A stretch of DNA of 64,000 nucleotides from Streptomyces noursei (GTDB lineage: Bacteria; Actinomycetota; Actinomycetes; Streptomycetales; Streptomycetaceae): positions 4,650,001 to 4,714,000 of the forward strand of contig NZ_CP070326.1 of assembly GCF_016917755.1 (NCBI RefSeq), written 5' to 3'. Below the pieces are notes generated by a model. It saw nothing but the letters and a program-made list of their open reading frames with translations, ran no database searches and had not been told where the DNA came from. The position numbers and the translations under genes are program-made. Within the stretch, counting starts at the first letter, position 1. Each line of letters begins with the position of its first letter. Below are positions 1-8,274 of this stretch, in pieces.

Positions 1-1426
1 AGCCGACGGTGGGGAGGAAGAGCACCCACAGCACGGCGGTCATCGCGCGCGGCTGCGGGCCGTGATCGGGGGCCTCGGGGCCGGTCCCGCAGAACGTCAG
101 CAGCCACAGCCGGGTGGCGTAGGCGGCGGTGAGGAGGGCGGTGAGCAGTCCGGAGAGCAGGACGGTCCAGCCGGCGGCGCCGGGGATGCCGGCCGCGTGG
201 CCGGTAGCGGCGTGCTCGGCGGCACCCAGGACGGCTTCCTTGGAGAAGAAGCCGGCGAACGGCGGGATGGCGGCGAGCGCGAGCAGCGCGACGGTGACCG
301 TCCAGAAGGCGTCCGGGATGCGCCGGGCCAGGCCGCCCATCCGGGACATGGCGGCCAGCGAGTTGGTGCCAGCGGCGTGGATGATCACGCCCGCGCCGAG
401 GAAGAGGAGGGCCTTGAACGCACCGTGCGACAGGAGGTGGAAGACGGCCGCGCCGCGGTCGCCGACGGCCAGCGCGCCGGTCATGTAGCCGAGCTGGCCG
501 ACGGTCGAATAGGCCAGCACGCGCTTGATGTCGTCCTGGGCGAGCGCGGCCAGGGCGGAGCCGACCATGGTCACCGCGGCCATCACGGCGAGCACGACCA
601 GCGCAGCGGCGGAGGCGGCGAAGACCGGCAGCAGGCGGGCGACGACGTAGACGCCGGCGGCGACCATCGTCGCGGCGTGGATGAGCGCGGAGACCGGCGT
701 CGGGCCGGCCATCGCGTCCGGGAGCCAGGTGTGCAGCGGGAACTGCGCCGACTTGCCGGCGACGCCGGCCAGCAGCAGCAGCGCGATCAGCGTCGGGTGG
801 TGCAGGCCGTCGCGGGCGACGTGGCCCAGGATGCCGGTGATCCGGAAGGTCCCGGCGTCGGCGGCCAGCGCGAAGATGCCGAAGAGGAAGGGCACGTCGC
901 CGAGCTTGGTGACGAGGAACGCCTTCAGGGAGGCGGCGCGGGCGGCCTCGGTCTCCCAGTAGTGGCCGACGAGGAAGTACGAGCAGATGCCCATGACTTC
1001 CCAGCCGACCAGCAGCACCATCAGGTCGCCGGTGTAGACGACCAGCAGCATCGCGGAGGTGAAGAGCGAGACCAGGGCGGCGTAGGAGGGGTAGCGCGGA
1101 TCGTCGCGCAGGTACGCCGTGGAGTAGATCTGCACGCAGGTCGCCACCACGCCGACGAGGACGCCGATCAGCGCGGCGAAGCCGTCGATGTGCAGCGCCA
1201 GGTCGATGGGGAGCGAGCCGGTCGGGGTGAGCCGGGTGGCGACGTCGGTGGCCGGGCCGCCGCCCTGGCCGACGGCGACGGCGACGGTCAGCACCGCCGC
1301 GGCCAGCGTCGGCAGGACGGCCAGCGGCCGGACGAAGCCGGGCGAGCGGCGCCCCAGGAGGAGGCCGACGACGGCCCCGAGGAAGGGCAGGAGGGGGGCG
1401 AGTACGGCGGTGGTCGTGAGAGTCAC
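1..1426 (-). CDS. nuoL2: NADH-quinone oxidoreductase subunit L, second nuo cluster (partial, cut by window edge)
   Basis: This is the N-terminal ~475 codons of a NuoL-type antiporter-like membrane subunit, which couples quinone reduction to proton translocation in complex I. The frame is open to position 1, so the C-terminus lies outside the window. The translation is a chain of hydrophobic helices. It includes the family motif PDAMAGPTPVSALIHAATM (about positions 670-730), with the Lys/His-bearing helices typical of NuoL/MrpA. The start is a GTG at 1426 that overlaps the nuoK stop (GTGA), the usual translational coupling in this operon. It belongs to the reduced nuo cluster, not to the full nuoA-N operon, which has its own nuoL further right. 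Family assignment is firm; the symbol follows the Streptomyces practice of numbering the second copy. Confidence 0.93.
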   Translation of the reverse strand, partial: MTLTTTAVLAPLLPFLGAVVGLLLGRRSPGFVRPLAVLPTLAAAVLTVAVAVGQGGGPATDVATRLTPTGSLPIDLALHIDGFAALIGVLVGVVATCVQIYSTAYLRDDPRYPSYAALVSLFTSAMLLVVYTGDLMVLLVGWEVMGICSYFLVGHYWETEAARAASLKAFLVTKLGDVPFLFGIFALAADAGTFRITGILGHVARDGLHHPTLIALLLLAGVAGKSAQFPLHTWLPDAMAGPTPVSALIHAATMVAAGVYVVARLLPVFAASAAALVVLAVMAAVTMVGSALAALAQDDIKRVLAYSTVGQLGYMTGALAVGDRGAAVFHLLSHGAFKALLFLGAGVIIHAAGTNSLAAMSRMGGLARRIPDAFWTVTVALLALAAIPPFAGFFSKEAVLGAAEHAATGHAAGIPGAAGWTVLLSGLLTALLTAAYATRLWLLTFCGTGPEAPDHGPQPRAMTAVLWVLFLPTVG

Positions 1427-1809
1427 GCGGTGGCCTCCGCCCCGGTGTCCGGCTGCGGCTGCCGTGGTGCGTCCGCGCTGCCCGCGCCGTCCGGCCCGGA
1501 CGGCCGCTCGGCGAGGTCGCGGAGCCGGTCGATGTCGGAGCTGCCGCGGTTGCGGTAGACGAGCAGCACGATCGCCAGCCCGATGCCGATCTCGGCGGCG
1601 GCGACGGCGATGGTGAAGAGGGTGAGCGCCTGGCCGGCGTGCAGGGTGTCGCGCAGCCAGACGTCGAAGGCGACGAGGTTGAGGTTGACGGCGTTGAGCA
1701 TCAGCTCGACGGACATCAGCACCAGGATCGCGTTGCGGCGTGCGAGCACGCCGTACAGGCCGGTGCAGAAGAGGAGGACGGCGAGGACCGCCGGGTACGC
1801 GAGATGCAT
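1423..1809 (-). CDS. nuoK2: NADH-quinone oxidoreductase subunit K, second nuo cluster
   Basis: This 128-residue membrane protein is the NuoK (MrpC-like) subunit of the complex I membrane arm. The first ~95 residues contain three transmembrane helices with the family-defining segment LMSVELMLNAVNLNLVAF, carrying the conserved membrane Glu. A second conserved Glu lies in AVAAAEIGIGLAIVLL. The last ~30 residues form a polar Pro/Gln-rich tail, longer than the ~100-residue norm. The ATG at 1809 overlaps the nuoJ stop (ATGA), and its own TGA overlaps the nuoL GTG, so it sits in a tightly coupled operon. A second nuoK is present at 30682-30981. Confidence 0.95.
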   Translation of the reverse strand: MHLAYPAVLAVLLFCTGLYGVLARRNAILVLMSVELMLNAVNLNLVAFDVWLRDTLHAGQALTLFTIAVAAAEIGIGLAIVLLVYRNRGSSDIDRLRDLAERPSGPDGAGSADAPRQPQPDTGAEATA

Positions 1810-2399
1810 CAGAGCCGCCCCTCCCGCGCGGCGGGCGCCAAGGTCTCGGCGGCGCCCTTCGCGCCGCCGCCCCGGCGGGACAGCGCGACCGCCCCGACCA
1901 GCGCGGCGAGCAGCAGGACGGAGAGCGCCTCGAAGGGCAGCACCCAGAAGCGGAACAGGCTGCGCCCGGCGGCCTCTGCGGAGCCCTGAGCGGCCCCGTC
2001 GAGGTCGATCCAGGTGGCGCGGAAGGCGTCGACGACGACCCAGACCAGGGCCGCGGCCGCGGCTCCGGCCACCGTCAGCGCGACCCAGCGGTTGCCGGAA
2101 TCGGCGTCCGGGGACGGGCCGATGGGCGCCTTGGTGAGCATCAGCCCGAACAGCAGCAGCACGACCACCGACCCGACGTAGATCAGCACCTGCACCCAGG
2201 CGATGAACTCGGCGGTGAGCAGGAGGTATTCCACGGCGATCCCGCCGAGGGCGACCACCAGCCACAGCGCGGCGTGCACCAACTGCCGGGAGCCGACGGT
2301 CATCAGGGCGGCGCCGAGGGTGGCGATGCCGACGAGGACGAAGGCGATCTCGACGCCGGTGGGCGAGAGGAAGCCGTGGCTTGCGGCGGCGAGCGTCAC
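1809..2399 (-). CDS. nuoJ2: NADH-quinone oxidoreductase subunit J, second nuo cluster
   Basis: NuoJ is a membrane-arm subunit next to the quinone channel. The 196-residue product has about five hydrophobic helices in its first 165 residues. The conserved segment VQVLIYVGSVVVLLLFGLML corresponds to the NuoJ pi-bulge helix. The C-terminus is a short Ala/Arg-rich cytoplasmic tail, much shorter than that of the nuoJ copy at 30978-31829. The start is GTG at 2399, overlapping the nuoI stop by 4 bases (GTGA). It is part of the nuoA-B-C-H-I-J-K-L operon, which lacks nuoD, E, F and G. Confidence 0.95.
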   Translation of the reverse strand: MTLAAASHGFLSPTGVEIAFVLVGIATLGAALMTVGSRQLVHAALWLVVALGGIAVEYLLLTAEFIAWVQVLIYVGSVVVLLLFGLMLTKAPIGPSPDADSGNRWVALTVAGAAAAALVWVVVDAFRATWIDLDGAAQGSAEAAGRSLFRFWVLPFEALSVLLLAALVGAVALSRRGGGAKGAAETLAPAAREGRL

Positions 2400-2986
2400 G
2401 TTCCCTCCTGGGTGTCGGTCGGGTCAGCGGTGCTGACCGGGGGCGGTTGCGGGGCGGCGGCGGCCTGCTGGGCGGCGAGCTTGTCCGCGGCCTTGCGGGC
2501 GGCGGCGATCTCCTTGGGCTCCTCGGCCGCCGGGTCCAGCGCGGGCGGCTCGGGCACCGTCCACATCCACTCGCGCAGCTTGTCGCGCTCGTGGGTGAGC
2601 TCGCGGATGTCGGTCTCGGCGTACTCGAACTCCGGCGACCAGAACAGCGCGTCGAAGGGGCAGACCTCGATGCAGATGCCGCAGTACATGCACAGCGCGA
2701 AGTCGATCGCGAAGCGGTCCAGGACGTTGCGGCTGCGCTCCCGGCCCCCGGGGGCGGCCGGCGGCACCGTCTCCTTGTGGGAGTCGATGTAGATGCACCA
2801 GTCGGGGCACTCGCGGGCGCACAGCATGCAGACCGTGCAGTTCTCCTCGAACAGCCCGATGACGCCGCGGGTGCGCGGCGGGAGGTCGGGCTGGACGTCC
2901 GGGTACTGCGCGGTGACGGACTTCCGCGTCATCGTGCGGAGCGTGACGGCCAGACCCTTGGCGAGGCCGGAACCGGGGATACCCAC
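2396..2986 (-). CDS. nuoI2: NADH-quinone oxidoreductase subunit I, second nuo cluster (2x[4Fe-4S] ferredoxin-like)
   Basis: NuoI carries clusters N6a and N6b, which pass electrons towards NuoB. The 196-residue product has two complete Cys-x2-Cys-x2-Cys-x3-Cys motifs, CTVCMLCARECP and CMYCGICIEVCP, so it should be redox-competent. The N-terminal ~45 residues form the amphipathic membrane-anchoring region, and the C-terminal ~70 are Ala/Pro-rich. The GTG start at 2986 lies 1 base after the nuoH stop, with no strong Shine-Dalgarno, so expression probably depends on coupling to nuoH. Intact Fe-S ligands argue against decay of this cluster despite the absence of nuoEFG. Confidence 0.95.
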   Translation of the reverse strand: MGIPGSGLAKGLAVTLRTMTRKSVTAQYPDVQPDLPPRTRGVIGLFEENCTVCMLCARECPDWCIYIDSHKETVPPAAPGGRERSRNVLDRFAIDFALCMYCGICIEVCPFDALFWSPEFEYAETDIRELTHERDKLREWMWTVPEPPALDPAAEEPKEIAAARKAADKLAAQQAAAAPQPPPVSTADPTDTQEGT

Positions 2987-2987
2987 T

Positions 2988-3953
2988 TTAGGAGATCACC
3001 ACCTTGACGACGCCGGTGAGGGCGATCTGGACGAGCGCCAGCGGGATCAGGACCGTCCAGGCGAGCTTTTGCAGCTGGTCCTCGCGCAGCCGCGGGTAGG
3101 TGACCCGCAGCCAGATGACGACGAAGCAGAGCGCCACGGTCTTGACCAGCGTCCACAGCCAGCCCAGGCCGTCGGCGCCGAACGGACCGTGCCAGCCGCC
3201 CAGGAAGAGGACCGCGGTCAGCGCACTGAGCACGACGATGCCGGCGTACTCGGCGAGCAGGAAGAGCGCGAAGCGCAGTCCGGTGTACTCGGTGTACGCG
3301 CCGAAGATGATCTCCGAGTCGGCGACCGGCATGTCGAACGGCGGTCGCTGGAGCTCGGCGAGCCCGGCGGTGAAGAACACCACGCCGCCGATGATCTGCC
3401 ACGGCACCCACCACCAGTGGAAGGCGTCGAGGATGCCGGGCAGCGCCAGGGTGCCGGCGGCCATCGCGACGGACGCGGCGGCCAGCAGCATCGGCAGTTC
3501 GTAGGCGAGCAGCTGCGCGGCCGTCCGCAGACCGCCGAGCAGCGAGAACTTGTTGGCCGAGGCCCAGCCCGCCATCAGGGAGCCGAGCACGCCGACGCCC
3601 ATCACGGCGAGCACGTAGAAGACGCCGGCATCGAGCGCCTGCCCGACGGCGTTTCCCGGCCCGATCGGGATGGCGATCATGACCAGGAGGTAGGGCAGCA
3701 GGGCGACCGCGGGCGCGAGCTGGAAGATCCGCCGGTCGGCGCCGGTCGGGACGACGTCCTCCTTCTGCGCGAACTTCACGCCGTCGGCGACCAGCTGTGC
3801 CCAGCCGTGGAAGCCACCGGCGTACATGGGGCCGAGGCGGCCCTGCATGTGGGCCATGACCTTGTGCTCGGTCTGGCCGATGACCAGCGGGAAGACCAGG
3901 AAGACGACGAAGACGGCGAGCAGGCGCAGCACCAGCGCGAGGGTGTCGCTCAC
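2988..3953 (-). CDS. nuoH2: NADH-quinone oxidoreductase subunit H, second nuo cluster
   Basis: NuoH is the membrane subunit that forms the quinone-binding chamber with NuoB and NuoD. The 321-residue product has about eight hydrophobic helices. It carries the conserved loop segments GPMYAGGFHGWAQLVADGVK and LQRPPFDMPVADSEIIFG, with acidic residues around the quinone channel. The GTG start at 3953 overlaps the nuoC stop (GTGA), and the frame ends in TAA. In typical nuo operons nuoD-G lie between nuoC and nuoH, but here nuoH follows nuoC directly. It lacks the long C-terminal extension of the nuoH copy at 32436-33824. Confidence 0.95.
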   Translation of the reverse strand: MSDTLALVLRLLAVFVVFLVFPLVIGQTEHKVMAHMQGRLGPMYAGGFHGWAQLVADGVKFAQKEDVVPTGADRRIFQLAPAVALLPYLLVMIAIPIGPGNAVGQALDAGVFYVLAVMGVGVLGSLMAGWASANKFSLLGGLRTAAQLLAYELPMLLAAASVAMAAGTLALPGILDAFHWWWVPWQIIGGVVFFTAGLAELQRPPFDMPVADSEIIFGAYTEYTGLRFALFLLAEYAGIVVLSALTAVLFLGGWHGPFGADGLGWLWTLVKTVALCFVVIWLRVTYPRLREDQLQKLAWTVLIPLALVQIALTGVVKVVIS

Positions 3954-5095
3954 GGGGTGTCGCCTCCTTCCTCTTCGGGCCGTTGGGCGGGCGGTGCGTC
4001 GGCCGGTCCGGGCTCGGGGGCCGGCGCGGGCTTCCCGGCGGCCTCCGCTTCCTCGAAGGCCGGGCGGGCGTGGTGCCAGGGCGCGTCGGCGGAGCGCGGT
4101 GGCGCGGCGGGGCGCCGGGCGGCCGGGGTGCCCTCGGCTGCGGCGTCCTTGGGCGCGGCGTCCGGGGGCGCGGTGGGCTCGGGCGCGGCGGCCGCCTGCT
4201 GGCTGGCCGAGCCCTGGCTCACCGACCGGTTGCGACGGGGCGGCCGGTCCGGGCGCGCGGCGCGGGCCGGGCGTTCGGCCGGGGCGCCGGCCGCCGCCTC
4301 GGTGGTTGGCGCCTCGGTGGTTGGCGCCTCGGTCGCCGCCGCCTGCTGGCTCGCCGAGCCCGCGCTCGCGGAACGGGTGCGCCGGGCCGGGCGCTCGCCT
4401 GCGGCCCCCGCCGCCCGGGCACCGCGGGCCGGCCGCGCCGGGGCGGGCGGCAACTGGCCCTTGAGCGGGCCCCACTCGTTGGGGTCGGGCACCCCCGGCG
4501 GCAGCATCTGCCGCCGCTTGGGCCCGCCGTGCGCTGCGCCCGCCGCAGGCTCCCCCGGCTCCTTGGCCCCCGGCCACGCCTTCGCGACCCGGGCCGCCAG
4601 GACGAAGTCCTTGCGCAGCGGATGGCCCTCGAACGTGTCCGGCAGGAGCAGCGGCACCAGGTGCGGGTGGCCGGTGAAGTCCACGCCGAACATCTCGTGG
4701 GTCTCGCGCTCGTGCCAGCCGGCGCCCGCGAACACGCCCACGGCGGTGGGCAGCACGGGCGTGTCGTGCGGCACGGTGGTGCGGACGATCAGCCGGCGGA
4801 CGGCGCCCGGGCGGGCGACATCGGCGAGATGGGCGCAGATCCGGAAGCCGGTGCCGGGCTCGTCGACGGCGCTCAGCCAGTCGAAGTAGGTGCAGCCGAG
4901 CTCGTCGCGGGCGACGGTCAGCGCGCCGATCCAGGCGTCCGCCGGGACGTCGACGGTCAGCAGGTCGTAGGCCAGCTCCGCGGTGGCACCGGCGCCGAAG
5001 AGGGCGCCGGCAGGGCGCGGCAGCCAGCCGACCGTCTGCTGCTCCTCGGCGGGCGGCTCGGCCGGGTCGGCCGGCTGCTGGGGCTGCTCGGTCAT
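3950..5095 (-). CDS. nuoC2: NADH-quinone oxidoreductase subunit C with long Ala/Pro-rich C-terminal extension, second nuo cluster
   Basis: The first ~205 residues are a NuoC (30-kDa) domain of the peripheral arm. They include the signature WHERETHEMFGVDFTGHPHL and the ending EGHPLRKDF. The remaining ~175 residues are low-complexity, rich in Ala, Pro, Arg and Glu, and are predicted disordered. This tail holds two copies of a block ending SxGSASQQAAA, each preceded by an Arg-rich segment, and a doubled EAPTT unit. NuoC is normally about 180-250 residues, so the 381-residue length is unusual. The ATG at 5095 overlaps the nuoB stop. There is no NuoD domain either fused or downstream. The tail's function is unknown; tethering or protein contact is a guess. 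Confidence 0.9.
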   Translation of the reverse strand: MTEQPQQPADPAEPPAEEQQTVGWLPRPAGALFGAGATAELAYDLLTVDVPADAWIGALTVARDELGCTYFDWLSAVDEPGTGFRICAHLADVARPGAVRRLIVRTTVPHDTPVLPTAVGVFAGAGWHERETHEMFGVDFTGHPHLVPLLLPDTFEGHPLRKDFVLAARVAKAWPGAKEPGEPAAGAAHGGPKRRQMLPPGVPDPNEWGPLKGQLPPAPARPARGARAAGAAGERPARRTRSASAGSASQQAAATEAPTTEAPTTEAAAGAPAERPARAARPDRPPRRNRSVSQGSASQQAAAAPEPTAPPDAAPKDAAAEGTPAARRPAAPPRSADAPWHHARPAFEEAEAAGKPAPAPEPGPADAPPAQRPEEEGGDTP

Positions 5096-5757
5096 TGGAG
5101 TCCCTCCCCCGCGGTACCGGCGGTACCGGACGCGTCCGGCGCCGGGGCGGCCGGCGGGGTCACCAGGCCGCTGCGGAGGGCCGCGGCGGACGGCCGGGCG
5201 GCACGCTGGTAGCGCTCGCCGAGCGACTCGCGGGCGATCTTCTCCTGGAGCTTGAGGATGCCCTGGAGCAGCGCCTCCGGACGGGGCGGGCAACCGGGCA
5301 CGTAGACGTCCACCGGGATGATCTGGTCGACGCCCTTGGTGACCGCGTACGAATCCCAGTAGGGGCCGCCGCAGTTGGAGCAGGCGCCGAAGGAGATGAC
5401 GTACTTCGGCTCGGGCATCTGCTCGTAGAGCCGCTTGACCGCGGGCGCCATCTTGTCGGTGACGGTGCCGGAGACGACCATCAGGTCCGCCTGGCGCGGT
5501 CCGGGCGCGAACGGGATCACGCCGAGACGGATGAAGTCGTGCCGGGCCATGGACGCGGCGATGAACTCGATGGCGCAGCAGGCCAGGCCGAAGTTGAAGA
5601 CCCACAGGCTGTAGCGGCGGCCCCAGTTGAGGACCACCTTCATGGGTTCGGGGGCCAGCCGGGCCAGGGCGCCGAGGCGCCGCGGCTCCGGCAGGAACTC
5701 GGGGGCGACGCTCCCGGGCGCGGTCTCGGAGCCGGCGGAAGCGGGGGTCACGTCCAT
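5092..5757 (-). CDS. nuoB2: NADH-quinone oxidoreductase subunit B, second nuo cluster (N2 cluster)
   Basis: NuoB holds the terminal [4Fe-4S] cluster N2 that reduces quinone. The 221-residue product keeps all four expected ligands: the adjacent pair in GLACCAIEF, the Cys in SFGACSNCGG and the Cys in PGCPPRP. The N-terminal ~35 and C-terminal ~50 residues are variable and Ala/Pro-rich. The start is ATG at 5757, overlapping the nuoA stop by 10 bases; the stop overlaps the nuoC ATG (ATGA). The same subunit in the full operon (40722-41312) is 196 residues. The complete ligand set indicates a functional electron-transfer protein. Confidence 0.95.
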   Translation of the reverse strand: MDVTPASAGSETAPGSVAPEFLPEPRRLGALARLAPEPMKVVLNWGRRYSLWVFNFGLACCAIEFIAASMARHDFIRLGVIPFAPGPRQADLMVVSGTVTDKMAPAVKRLYEQMPEPKYVISFGACSNCGGPYWDSYAVTKGVDQIIPVDVYVPGCPPRPEALLQGILKLQEKIARESLGERYQRAARPSAAALRSGLVTPPAAPAPDASGTAGTAGEGLQ

Positions 5758-6149
5758 TCCAGGACGCCCTTCTTGTACGCGTAGAGCAGGCCGACGGCGA
5801 GGAAGCCGAGGAAGACGAACATCTCCACCAGCGTCACACCGCCGTATCCGGGCGCGGCGAAGACCGTCGCCCAGGGGAACAGGAAGATCGAGTCGACGGC
5901 GAAGACGACGTAGAGGAAGGCGTAGACGTAGTAGCGGACCTGGGTGTGCGCCCAGCCCTCACCGACCGGATCCACGCCGCACTCGTACGTCAGCAGTTTC
6001 TCGGGCGTGGGCACCACGGGACGCAGCAGCCGCCCGGCCCCGAAGGCCACGGCGACGAACAGCACCCCGACCACGGCGATGATCCCGACGGCCGAATAGC
6101 CCAGGAAATAGTCCGCGGCGACGGTGGTGCGTACGGTCGTGTCCGGCAC
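5748..6149 (-). CDS. nuoA2: NADH-quinone oxidoreductase subunit A, second nuo cluster
   Basis: NuoA is a three-helix subunit at the junction of the membrane and peripheral arms. The 133-residue product shows the conserved loop LLTYECGVDPVGEGW, with the Cys that lines the quinone tunnel. It also has the helix YVVFAVDSIFLFPWA and the C-terminal ending KKGVLEW. This is the first gene of the reduced operon. It starts at GTG 6149 behind a purine-rich ribosome site (GGGAGCGAGGGGCGG). Upstream, 6150-6411 carries no gene and should contain the operon promoter. I found no Rex-type TGTGA-N6-TCACA site there, unlike upstream of the other nuoA. Confidence 0.95.
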   Translation of the reverse strand: MPDTTVRTTVAADYFLGYSAVGIIAVVGVLFVAVAFGAGRLLRPVVPTPEKLLTYECGVDPVGEGWAHTQVRYYVYAFLYVVFAVDSIFLFPWATVFAAPGYGGVTLVEMFVFLGFLAVGLLYAYKKGVLEWT

Positions 6150-6411
6150 GTCCGCCCCTCGCTCCCTGACTGCGCTTCTTGAAACGACTTTTACACGATC
6201 TGTACGGACGGGAGTCTAGGCCCTGCCCCGGCCGCGTAGGGCAGCCGTGTCATCGCTGACGGTGGGGGTGGCCCCGCTTCGCCCTTCCTGGGTGGCCGGC
6301 AGCGTAGACGGCGGGCCAGGTTGTCTCACCAGGTGTCTCACGAATCGGACGGCCGGCGTCCGGTCGGCGGACCGGGTGGGCGGGCGCCGCCGTGCGTCGG
6401 CGGCCCGTCGG

Positions 6412-8274
6412 TCAGCGCGGGGTGCCGCCGCCGTACGCGGCGCGCGGGTCGGCGGACGGCGGGGGCGCCTGGGGGTGGGGCTGGTACGGGGACGGGTGTG
6501 GGGGCTGGTGCTGTGGGTGCTGCTGGTGCACCGGGGGTTGGGGCGGCGGTGCGGTCGGGGGCTGGGCCGCTGCCGGGGGCGGGGCGTGACGGGGCACGGC
6601 CGGTGCCGCGTGCGGCTGCTGCGCGGGGACCGGGTGCGGCGGCCGGCGCCGGGCCGGGTCCCGGGAGACCGCACGGTCCATGACCTCGGCCGCGATCCGC
6701 GCCGCCGCCTCCTGCGTGCGGGCGCCCAGCAGCTCGCTGCGGATGGCGCCGCCCGCCGCCAGATGGCGGTCGTAGGGCAGCGGCAGCACCGCCGCGCCGC
6801 CGGCGCCCAGATGCCCGGCGGCCTTGCGGGCGTCGACGCCGCTGTCCGGCGAGGAGTGGGTGAGCACCACGACCGTGGTCGGCAGCAGACCGGGGTGCAG
6901 ACCGCCGACCCAGTCCAGTACCGAACGGGTGGCGGCCACGCCCTCCGGGGTCGCCGGGGTGACCAGGACCCGGGCCTGGGTCGTCACCAGCGCGGTGCGG
7001 GCCACCTCGGCGGGCAGCGTCTCGCAGTCCACCACCGTGGCGGCGAAGTGGCGGCGCAGCGAGGTCATCACCACGCGGTAGGTGTCGAGGTCCAGCCGGG
7101 TGCCGATGGCGCCCTGGCTGCCGGGCAGCAGCCAACCGCCGCCGGCGAACGGGAGGAGATAGCCCGTCAGGTCCGTGATCAGCATCGACGGATCGAGGAT
7201 CTGCGCGAGGTCGCTGCCCGACCAGCGGACCTCGCGGGCGCCGAGCCGGTGCGGGAGCGTGCCCAGCGCCGGGTCGGCCTCGACGGCGAGCACCGGGTCG
7301 GGGCGGTAGTGCGCGAAGGTCAGGGCGAGCAGGGCGGCGACGGTGGACTTGCCGGCACCGCCGCGGATGCTGGACACCGCGATCTGCCGACCGCTGGAGA
7401 CCGGTTGCTGGATGGCGTGCGCGGCCCGGGTCAGGGCGGCGGTCTCGGCGGCGGGCGAGGACGCGAACACCCGGCGCAGGGCCCGGCCCGCGCGCCGGGC
7501 CACTGGGTCGCCGCGGCGCGGCCGGGGCTGTCCGTCGGCCAACTCGGGCGGCAGCAGCGGCACGGAGACCGGCGTCCGCGCGGGCAGCCCGGAGCGCCCG
7601 TAGTGCCCGGGGGCGGGCGCGGCTCCGGGGCCCGGGGCGGCCCCAGGGGCGGGCGCGACCGACGGCAGCGGGGCAACGGCCGGCGGGATCGGGGCGACAG
7701 CCGGCGGGACCGGGGCGGCCGGAGGTGCCGGAGGAACTGATGTGCCCGATGGAGCTGATAGTGCTGATGGGGCCGATGGGGTCTGGATGACCTGGCCGGC
7801 CTGGATGATCTGACCGGTCAAGGCGACCTGAGGGGCCGGCGGGGGCGGGGACGCCGGCGGCACGGCCGGGGCAGCGGCGGCGGGAGCCGGCGCGGAGGCA
7901 ACCGGAGCGGGCGCCGTTGCGGGCGCGGGCTCCGACGCGGGCGCGGTCGTCGGCGCGGGGTCGAACGGGGACGGTTCGGCCGCCGCGGGCATCGTCCGGG
8001 GCGGCGACATCGAGGGCGGGGCCGGGGCCGGGGTCGACATCGGGGTCAGGGGCTGGGGCTGGGTCGGCGTCGGGGGCGGGGGCGGGGGCGGGGGCGGCGC
8101 AGCCGGCGGCATCGGTACGGCCGCGGGCAGCGCGCCCGGCGCCCCGCCGGCCACCACCGCACCACCAGCGCCTACAGAACCACCCGAACCGACAGGACCA
8201 CCCGGCTCGGCAACACCGCCCACTGCCGGCGTACCCGCCACAGCCGCCGGCTGTGCCGTGCTCTCCGTCGTCAT
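6412..8274 (-). CDS. Pro-rich MinD/ParA-like ATPase, EspI-like (type VII secretion-associated family)
   Basis: The 620-residue protein starts with ~260 residues of Pro/Ala-rich, presumably disordered sequence. A MinD/ParA-type ATPase domain follows (about residues 285-540), then a second Pro/Gln/His-rich tail. The nucleotide loop reads SSIRGGAGKSTVAALLAL, a deviant Walker A with Ser/Thr after GK. The Walker A' region reads VEADPALGTLPHRLG, and a Walker B-like strand ATVVDCETL follows. This architecture, next to an EccD-like gene, matches mycobacterial EspI beside EccD1 in ESX-1. That parallel is recalled family knowledge. The ATG at 8274 has a clear ribosome site (GGAGGTG). A (GGGGGC)4 tract at 8065-8100 encodes polyproline. 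No EsxA/B or EccC lies in the window, so its partner is unproven; a generic MinD-like ATPase is the alternative. Confidence 0.75.
   Translation of the reverse strand: MTTESTAQPAAVAGTPAVGGVAEPGGPVGSGGSVGAGGAVVAGGAPGALPAAVPMPPAAPPPPPPPPPTPTQPQPLTPMSTPAPAPPSMSPPRTMPAAAEPSPFDPAPTTAPASEPAPATAPAPVASAPAPAAAAPAVPPASPPPPAPQVALTGQIIQAGQVIQTPSAPSALSAPSGTSVPPAPPAAPVPPAVAPIPPAVAPLPSVAPAPGAAPGPGAAPAPGHYGRSGLPARTPVSVPLLPPELADGQPRPRRGDPVARRAGRALRRVFASSPAAETAALTRAAHAIQQPVSSGRQIAVSSIRGGAGKSTVAALLALTFAHYRPDPVLAVEADPALGTLPHRLGAREVRWSGSDLAQILDPSMLITDLTGYLLPFAGGGWLLPGSQGAIGTRLDLDTYRVVMTSLRRHFAATVVDCETLPAEVARTALVTTQARVLVTPATPEGVAATRSVLDWVGGLHPGLLPTTVVVLTHSSPDSGVDARKAAGHLGAGGAAVLPLPYDRHLAAGGAIRSELLGARTQEAAARIAAEVMDRAVSRDPARRRPPHPVPAQQPHAAPAVPRHAPPPAAAQPPTAPPPQPPVHQQHPQHQPPHPSPYQPHPQAPPPSADPRAAYGGGTPR

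Noticed and set aside
62..1558. Long plus-strand frame opposite nuoL2
   Set aside because: It is the reverse-frame shadow of a membrane gene, with Gly/Asp/Arg-rich low-complexity translation and no recognisable family.
6150..6411. Search for a Rex site upstream of nuoA2
   Set aside because: Only weak half-site-like sequences (TTTACACGATC) were found, with no TGTGA-N6-TCACA match, so no operator is claimed.
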